A program made the translations under genes and the position numbers. 13,066 nt of DNA from Methylococcales bacterium (GTDB taxonomy: Bacteria > Pseudomonadota > Gammaproteobacteria > Methylococcales > Methylomonadaceae), in the NCBI GenBank assembly GCA_023146575.1, contig JAGLBU010000153.1, forward strand, positions 1-13,066. The letters are read 5' to 3'. Under the pieces are notes generated by a model. The model did not search any database, was not told the origin of the DNA, and worked only from the letters and a program-made list of their open reading frames with translations. Shown in pieces: positions 8,080-13,066 of the stretch (position 1 is its first letter; each line of letters opens with the position of its first letter).

Positions 8080-10455
8080 ATGCGAACCACTAAACTACTC
8101 TTTTTTTTAGCCTCTCTTGCATTACTTGGCTGTGATAATACCGAAGCCGTAAAGGAATATGTTCAAAATGGGAAAGAACTATATGAACAAGGCGATTATA
8201 AAAAAGCACGAATAGAATTTAAAAATGCGATTCAGGCGGATAATCAACAAGCAGATGCATTTTATCATTTAGCCTTAATGGATGAAAAAGATAGAAATAT
8301 TACTGATATGTATAAAAATTTGGGTCAAACGATTCAAATTGACCCTGAAAATATTGAAGCACGGTTAAAATTAGCCACACTATTATTATTGTCGAATGAT
8401 ATAGAACGTGTTAACGAACAAATAGTGGAAATTTTAAAGCGTTCTGAAAATCACTCAGATGCTTTAGCATTAAAAGCGGCGGTTTTTCTAAAAGAGAAAA
8501 AAATTGATGAGTCGGTTAAGATTGTCGATGCAATTTTATTGAAAGATGCGGGTAATTTAAGCGCAATTCAATTAAAAGTAGCGTTGTACTCTGAAGATAA
8601 AAAATTTACTGAGGCATTAGGCGTTGTAAATAAAGCCTTGGAGAATAATACAATTGATAAATATAGATTGAACTTATTGAAGTTGCAGTTGTTATTTGCA
8701 TTAAAAGATTATGCCGCCTTAGAAAAACATTATATCGTCTTAATTAAAAATTTCCCTAATAAATTGGAATTTAGTTATCGATTGGCTGATTATTATTTTC
8801 AGCGCAAAGAGGAAGCTAAATCTGTGGCAGTATTGAAAGATACGATTGCTAAAAATCCAGAAGTATTAGCCCCTAAATTAGCGTTGATTAAAATTTTGAC
8901 GTTGCGTGACCCAAAACAAGCCGAAGCGCAAATTAAAGAATATCTGGTTAAAACACCCAAAGCGGCTGGGCTTTATTTTAGTTTAGCAAAACTTTATAAC
9001 GCACAAAAACAACCCGAAAAATCGGTTGAGCAACTTCATTTAGTTATTAAGAACTCTGAAAATGAACAAGCAAAATCCAACGCTCGAATTTTATTAGCGA
9101 CAAATGAAAAAGACCCTAAGATAGCAAAGGGTTTTGTTGATGATGTTTTGGCTGTTGATGAGCATCATTTAGGCGCTTTATTGTTAAAAGCTAAATTTCA
9201 ATTAATGAAAGGGGCTTATGACGATGCAATTGTTGATTTACGGGGATTATTAAAAGATTATCCTGAATCAGATCAAGCATTAGTCTTTTTAGCCGAAGCG
9301 TATTCTAAAATTAATTCGCCAGAATTAGCCAATGACCATTTTCGAAAAGCGTTGACGATTAATCCATCAAATAACTTTGCAATGGAAGCTGTTGTGGCTA
9401 AAATGCTTGCCGATAAAAATTTTATTGGCGCAGAAGAGACGGTAAAAACGGTATTAGAGAGTAACCCTAATAACTTTACGGCCTTGTTAAAACTGGCTGA
9501 AGTTCGATTTTTGCAAAAAGATTGGACGGGTGCTGAAGAGGTTGTTGCGCTAATTGAAAAACAACCTGACGGAATAGGACAGGCAAAATATGTAAAAGGG
9601 CGAATCTTTCAGGGTCAAAAACGCTATGAAGAAGCAATTGTTGAATATAAACAATCGCTTGCAAAGTCTGAAAATTTATATCCAGCACTTGAAAGTATGA
9701 TGATTAGCTATGAAGCTTTAAAGCAACGTCCACTGATGCATGCTTATTTGGCTAACTATTTAAAAACGCATTCAGATCAACCGCAAGCGATGTCATTGCA
9801 AGCACAATTGTATATGCTGGATAAAAATTGGGAAAAAGAATTAGCCGTTTTAACTCGCGCTAATCAAAAATGGCCCAAAATTTCTGCACTTTATCAACGT
9901 ATGGCAGCACTGTTTTTGATGAAAAAAGAAGATGGTAACGCGATTAAAACCTACAAACGCGGTATTAATAATCTTTCTGAAAATATTTACTTAACAATGA
10001 ATCTTGCGGCACTGTATGAAAAATCACAAGATTACACAAAGTCGGTAGCGTTGTATGAGGATTTTTTAGTAAAAAGACCTAAGGATGATATTGCTGTTAA
10101 CAATCTAGTTTCTTTGTTAGTAGATCATTTTCCAACCCCTGAAAACTTAAAAAGGGCATTAGAATTAGCAAAACCTTTTAGCGAATCAAAACATGCAACG
10201 CTTTTTGATACTTATGGTTGGGTTTTGTTGGCGAATGATAAAACAGAAGAGGCGATAACGGTTTTTAAAAAGGTTATTGAAAAAGCACCAAAAGTTGCTG
10301 TTTTTAGATATCATTTGGCAAAAGCCTATATGGCAATAGGCAGTAAAACAGGAGCGGTGTCTGAATTAGAAACGGCTTTAAAAATTGCCGAAGAGACGGG
10401 TTATTTTGATGAAAAAAGTCAGGCAGAGATATTGCTAAAAAAACTAAAACCTTAG
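8080..10455 (+). CDS. TPR-repeat lipoprotein (PrsT-like, exopolysaccharide/PEP-CTERM type)
   Basis: The 791-residue product starts with a lipoprotein signal peptide: basic MRTTK, a hydrophobic core (6-16) and lipobox LLGC with acylated C18. The next residues are Asp-Asn; Asp at +2 is the inner-membrane retention signal in enterobacteria, so a periplasmic protein anchored in the inner membrane is plausible. The rest is nearly all helix-turn-helix TPR units, e.g. GKELYEQGDYKKARIEFKNA (~30-49), KGRIFQGQKRYEEAIVEYKQ, NLAALYEKSQDYTKSVALYE and YGWVLLANDKTEEAITVFKK, roughly 20 units over the length. The architecture resembles the PrsT TPR lipoproteins found near exopolysaccharide and PEP-CTERM/exosortase loci, but no exosortase, PEP-CTERM or glycosyltransferase gene is in the window, so that role is inference. 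A scaffold for envelope assembly is the safe description. The start has AGGG nine bases upstream. A strong hairpin follows the stop. Confidence 0.85.
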   Translation: MRTTKLLFFLASLALLGCDNTEAVKEYVQNGKELYEQGDYKKARIEFKNAIQADNQQADAFYHLALMDEKDRNITDMYKNLGQTIQIDPENIEARLKLATLLLLSNDIERVNEQIVEILKRSENHSDALALKAAVFLKEKKIDESVKIVDAILLKDAGNLSAIQLKVALYSEDKKFTEALGVVNKALENNTIDKYRLNLLKLQLLFALKDYAALEKHYIVLIKNFPNKLEFSYRLADYYFQRKEEAKSVAVLKDTIAKNPEVLAPKLALIKILTLRDPKQAEAQIKEYLVKTPKAAGLYFSLAKLYNAQKQPEKSVEQLHLVIKNSENEQAKSNARILLATNEKDPKIAKGFVDDVLAVDEHHLGALLLKAKFQLMKGAYDDAIVDLRGLLKDYPESDQALVFLAEAYSKINSPELANDHFRKALTINPSNNFAMEAVVAKMLADKNFIGAEETVKTVLESNPNNFTALLKLAEVRFLQKDWTGAEEVVALIEKQPDGIGQAKYVKGRIFQGQKRYEEAIVEYKQSLAKSENLYPALESMMISYEALKQRPLMHAYLANYLKTHSDQPQAMSLQAQLYMLDKNWEKELAVLTRANQKWPKISALYQRMAALFLMKKEDGNAIKTYKRGINNLSENIYLTMNLAALYEKSQDYTKSVALYEDFLVKRPKDDIAVNNLVSLLVDHFPTPENLKRALELAKPFSESKHATLFDTYGWVLLANDKTEEAITVFKKVIEKAPKVAVFRYHLAKAYMAIGSKTGAVSELETALKIAEETGYFDEKSQAEILLKKLKP

Positions 10456-10467
10456 CTTATTAGTGTT

Positions 10468-10497
10468 TAATGGAGTCCTCTGTTGAGGGCTTCATTG
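10468..10497 (+). terminator. Strong hairpin after the TPR lipoprotein gene, probable terminator
   Basis: Twelve consecutive pairs form between 10469-10480 and 10485-10496 around a TGTT tetraloop, with two G-U wobbles and core TCCTC/GAGGG, starting 13 bases after the stop codon. The downstream tract (GCTTGACG) is only weakly U-rich, so it may terminate inefficiently or serve to protect the mRNA 3' end. It separates the lipoprotein unit from the pigment-type operon. Confidence 0.55.
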
Positions 10498-10498
10498 C

Positions 10499-10527
10499 TT
10501 GACGCTATCTTTATATTAAAATAGTTT
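10499..10527 (+). promoter_or_regulatory. Weak candidate promoter for the ketosynthase operon
   Basis: TTGACG (10499-10504) matches the -35 consensus at five of six positions. The hexamer 17 bp on, TAGTTT (10522-10527), matches -10 at only three. A better -10-like TAAAAT (10517-10522) is too close, at 12 bp. Position between the hairpin and the first operon gene is right, but the motif is weak. Confidence 0.25.
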
Positions 10528-10577
10528 ACGGTGTTGATGGTAAGCTATTGTCGCCTCAATTGATCGCTTAGACAAAC

Positions 10578-11804
10578 ATGGATAATATTAAAAAACGGTC
10601 TTCAACAATAGAATCGGTTCGCATTAGTGCTTATTCGACTTTAAATGCATGTGGTTTAGGGAATCAACCACTATTGAACGCTTTAAAAAAAAATGAGCGC
10701 GCTTTAGCCCCACTTGAATTGTTTGAAGTTGATTTTAAAACCTATGTGGGTGAAATAAAAACCCCACTAGAAACGCTTTCTAGTGAATATCAAGATTATC
10801 AAAGTCGAAATGCGCAAGTAGCTTTAACCGCTTTAAACTGTTGTGATGATGGTTTACGGCTTGCGGTTGAAGCCGCAAAAAAATGTTATGGTAATGATCG
10901 AATTGCAGTCATTATTGGCACGAGCACGTCAGGGCTTTATGAAACGGAATCGGCTTATGATTATTTATTAAAAAATAATGAAATGCCCGAAGATTTTAAT
11001 TTTATATCACGCCATGCTTATCAAGCAACGGGACGATTATTACAATTGGAATTAGGCTTAACAGGTATTTGTTTTGCGGTATCGACTGCTTGCTCCTCTT
11101 CAGCAAAGGCGATTGCCGCAGGGCAACGATTAATTGCCAATGGTTTATGTGATGCCGCGTTAGTGGGAGGGGTTGATACCTTATGTCGGTTGACTTTACG
11201 GGGATTTCATAGTTTAAGCTTGATTTCGGAGTCTTTTTGTCAGCCAATGGATGAAAATCGTGCAGGTATTAATATTGGTGAAGCGGCAGGCTTATTGTTG
11301 CTCGAAAAAAACCATGAGGCTAATCAGCATCAGCCCTTATTATTATCGGTAGGCGAGTCATCGGACGCTTATCATATGAGTCACCCTCATCCTGAGGGGC
11401 TTGGTGCTCAGCAGGCTATGAGATCGGCTTTATTATTAGCCGATATTGATATAGAACAAATTGATTATTTAAACTTGCATGCTACGGCGACGAAAATTAA
11501 TGATAAAATTGAAGCAAAAGCAGTGTTTGCATTGTCATCGCCTAATTTAATTTGCAGTGCTACCAAAGGCATTACAGGACATACATTGGGTGCTTCAGGT
11601 GCATTGGAGACTATCATTGCTTTGCTGGCATTGGAGCATCAATTTATTCCTGGTAGTTGTGGTTTAGAAACATTAGACCCAGAGTTTTTATGTCAGGTGA
11701 ATGCCGCGCCTCTTTTGAGTCAAAAACTGAGGTTAGCAATGAGTAATTCTTTTGGTTTTGGTGGTAATAATGCCAGTGTGATTGTGGCTAAAAATTATGG
11801 ATAA
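10578..11804 (+). CDS. Beta-ketoacyl-ACP synthase (KAS II / aryl-polyene type)
   Basis: The 408-residue thiolase-fold condensing enzyme has the full catalytic set: C172 in VSTACSSSAKA, H301 in NLHATATKIND, and K330/H335 in ATKGITGHTLGASGALE. The glycine-rich C-terminal loop SNSFGFGGNNAS is at 390-400. Spacing matches FabF-type enzymes. It should carry out decarboxylative Claisen condensation of malonyl-ACP with an acyl-ACP. The SNSFxFGGNNAS ending, TxxND after the first histidine, and a chain-length factor gene directly downstream point to aryl polyene/flexirubin/xanthomonadin-type polyene synthesis rather than housekeeping fatty acid synthesis. An unusual point is HATAT in place of the common HGT(A/G)T. 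An in-frame TAG at 10569-10571 fixes the ATG, which has no obvious Shine-Dalgarno. It is the first gene of a tightly coupled operon. Confidence 0.9.
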   Translation: MDNIKKRSSTIESVRISAYSTLNACGLGNQPLLNALKKNERALAPLELFEVDFKTYVGEIKTPLETLSSEYQDYQSRNAQVALTALNCCDDGLRLAVEAAKKCYGNDRIAVIIGTSTSGLYETESAYDYLLKNNEMPEDFNFISRHAYQATGRLLQLELGLTGICFAVSTACSSSAKAIAAGQRLIANGLCDAALVGGVDTLCRLTLRGFHSLSLISESFCQPMDENRAGINIGEAAGLLLLEKNHEANQHQPLLLSVGESSDAYHMSHPHPEGLGAQQAMRSALLLADIDIEQIDYLNLHATATKINDKIEAKAVFALSSPNLICSATKGITGHTLGASGALETIIALLALEHQFIPGSCGLETLDPEFLCQVNAAPLLSQKLRLAMSNSFGFGGNNASVIVAKNYG

Positions 11805-12540
11805 ATTTTTTATTAAAAGCACCGCGATATGTTGTTCTGATCGTTCACTTTTACCAAGATTTGGTTTAGATGGGTATGAAGTTGATAAAAGCTTAATTCC
11901 TATTGCACTGCGGCGGCGCACAGCATTAACCACTCGAATGGCAATTACGGTTGCGACAAAAGCGTGTGAAAAAATTGGTATTGATACGTCTAAGCTCTCT
12001 TCTGTATTCGTGTCTTTAGGTGGAGAAATTCAAGTAACAGATGCGTTGTGCCGATTATTACCTGATAAAAAGGCGCTGTTATCGCCAACACAATTTCATA
12101 ATTCGGTTCATAATACCACCGCAGGTTATTGGGGAATTTTAAATCATTGCCCATTGCCTAGCACGGCTATTGCCGCTTTAGATGATGGTTTTGCCATGGG
12201 GCTTATTGAAGTGGGATCGCAATTACAACAAACCGATGAGGATATTTTATTGGTGTGTTATGATGAAATTTGGCCAACTTATTTAGCCCTTCCTATTGGA
12301 ACTTATGCGTTTGCCTGTGCTTTGGTCTTGTCGAAAACCCAACAAGATAACAACCCTTATGTTACTTTTCCTAAAATAATGCCAACACAACTAACATTAA
12401 ACCTTCACTGGTGTGATTTGGTTAAACAAGCACCTGCGGCGGCGGCAATTCCCTTATTACAAGCAATTAAGCAAAGAAAAAATAAATGCATTCCTTTAAA
12501 TATTAAAGCAACGCTTTGGCAAACGCATTTATATTTTTAA
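11797..12540 (+). CDS. Beta-ketoacyl synthase chain-length factor (ketoacyl-synt_2 family)
   Basis: The 247-residue protein resembles the stand-alone, shortened ketosynthase-like subunit (PF13723) of aryl polyene and related clusters. Matching segments are ALRRRTALTTRMA (~37-49), VFVSLGGEIQVTD (~70-82), LSPTQFHNSVHNTTAGYWGI (~95-114) and STAIAALDDGFAMGLIE (~122-138). It has no TACSS nucleophile cysteine, so it should be non-catalytic and pair with the preceding ketosynthase to set polyene length. I prefer ATG 11797, which overlaps the ketosynthase stop by 8 nt, over a TTG at 11782: the TTG adds only five residues and deeper overlap. The gene runs directly into the next with a TAATG junction. 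Confidence 0.85.
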   Translation: MDKFFIKSTAICCSDRSLLPRFGLDGYEVDKSLIPIALRRRTALTTRMAITVATKACEKIGIDTSKLSSVFVSLGGEIQVTDALCRLLPDKKALLSPTQFHNSVHNTTAGYWGILNHCPLPSTAIAALDDGFAMGLIEVGSQLQQTDEDILLVCYDEIWPTYLALPIGTYAFACALVLSKTQQDNNPYVTFPKIMPTQLTLNLHWCDLVKQAPAAAAIPLLQAIKQRKNKCIPLNIKATLWQTHLYF

Positions 12541-13066
12541 TGATGCCTAAAAATACTTTTTTTGATGTTATTGTGGCGGGTGCAGGTCCTGCGGGAAGTA
12601 CCTGTGCAACCTTATTAGCGCAATATGGCTACCGAGTTTTAATGTTAGATAAAGACGCTCATCCTCGCTTTCATATTGGTGAGTCCATGTTACCAATGGC
12701 TGAACCTATTATGCAGCGTTTAAAAATTAATTGGAATAATGGTAATTTACGAAAAGGGGGGGCAAAGTTTATTGATGAACAACAAGGAAAGTCGAGTTAC
12801 TTTCCCTTTCAAGGAAAATATAATACTGTTCAAGTTGAGCGTTCAGTTTTTGATCAGCAGCTTTTTGAAAATGCAATCAGCCAAGGCGTAATGGCACATC
12901 AACATGAAAAAGTAATTGATATTGATTGTAATACAGATAAAGTACGGATTAAAACCTCAAAAGATAGTTATCAAGGACGTTATTTTATTGATGCAACAGG
13001 GCGTAGTGCAATTATGGGGCGTGTTAAAAAATCGCTTGAACCTATAAAAACACTGGGGAAGTTCGC
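12540..13066 (+). CDS. FAD-dependent monooxygenase / tryptophan-halogenase-like protein, N-terminal part (3' end outside window)
   Basis: The first 175 codons are visible and open to the window edge. The N-terminus has the FAD Rossmann motif VAGAGPAGS (GxGxxG at 14-19), a DKD acidic end of strand two at ~37, RFHIGES at 43-49 (the conserved RxHxGES of the halogenase/hydroxylase clade), QVERSVFDQQLFENA and the second FAD motif DATGR at 151-155. This supports a flavin-dependent oxidoreductase of the tryptophan halogenase/geranylgeranyl reductase superfamily. Such genes are frequent in aryl polyene, flexirubin and xanthomonadin clusters. Whether it halogenates, hydroxylates or reduces cannot be decided from this part; the halogenase WxWxIP motif would lie further on. 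ATG 12540 overlaps the preceding stop by one base; ATG 12543 is an equally possible start. Confidence 0.85.
   Translation, partial: MMPKNTFFDVIVAGAGPAGSTCATLLAQYGYRVLMLDKDAHPRFHIGESMLPMAEPIMQRLKINWNNGNLRKGGAKFIDEQQGKSSYFPFQGKYNTVQVERSVFDQQLFENAISQGVMAHQHEKVIDIDCNTDKVRIKTSKDSYQGRYFIDATGRSAIMGRVKKSLEPIKTLGKF

Noticed and set aside
9476..9688. Leftward 70-codon frame inside the TPR lipoprotein gene
   Set aside because: Antisense shadow of a continuous TPR-coding frame.
11782..11796. TTG 11782 as the start of the chain-length factor
   Set aside because: It adds only five residues and a longer overlap; ATG 11797 overlapping the ketosynthase stop is the more natural coupled start.

Overview
The window is AT-rich DNA from a Gram-negative bacterium. 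It has an outer-membrane porin, a lipoprotein with a lipobox, MEP-pathway IspH and an aryl-polyene-type ketosynthase pair. This mix, with a DUF4214/cadherin-type giant secreted protein, a UPF0182 membrane protein and a long TPR lipoprotein, fits a low-GC gammaproteobacterium of the Methylococcales or Thiotrichales kind. That placement is inference from gene content and overall look, with no marker gene to fix it.

Layout. At the left edge, a leftward gene (1386 to beyond position 1) encodes the N-terminal 462 residues of a large, probably type I-secreted protein with three DUF4214-like repeats. A 282-bp divergent intergenic region with a perfect 16-bp palindrome separates it from a rightward porin gene (1669-2883). 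The porin converges on ispH (3863-2925, minus strand) across an imperfect stem flanked by an A-tract and a T-tract, a likely bidirectional terminator that overlaps the ispH stop. ispH diverges from a two-gene rightward unit: a UPF0182 seven-helix membrane protein (4130-6763) and, 32 bp later, a GTG-started asparaginase-like protein (6796-7875). A 204-bp gap with inverted repeats leads to a TPR-repeat lipoprotein (8080-10455), which is followed by a strong 12-bp hairpin.

The right end (from 10578) begins a separate, tightly coupled biosynthetic operon. It holds a beta-ketoacyl synthase with an intact Cys-His-His set, a short ketosynthase-like chain-length factor overlapping it by 8 nt, and an FAD-dependent monooxygenase/halogenase-like protein overlapping the chain-length factor by 1 nt and cut by the window edge. 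KS plus stand-alone short CLF is the hallmark of aryl polyene, flexirubin and xanthomonadin-type pigment clusters. This is the most interesting system here, and most of it probably lies past position 13066.

No rRNA, tRNA, CRISPR array, insertion sequence or phage gene was seen. No gene-free stretch exceeds 300 bp. All complete genes look intact.
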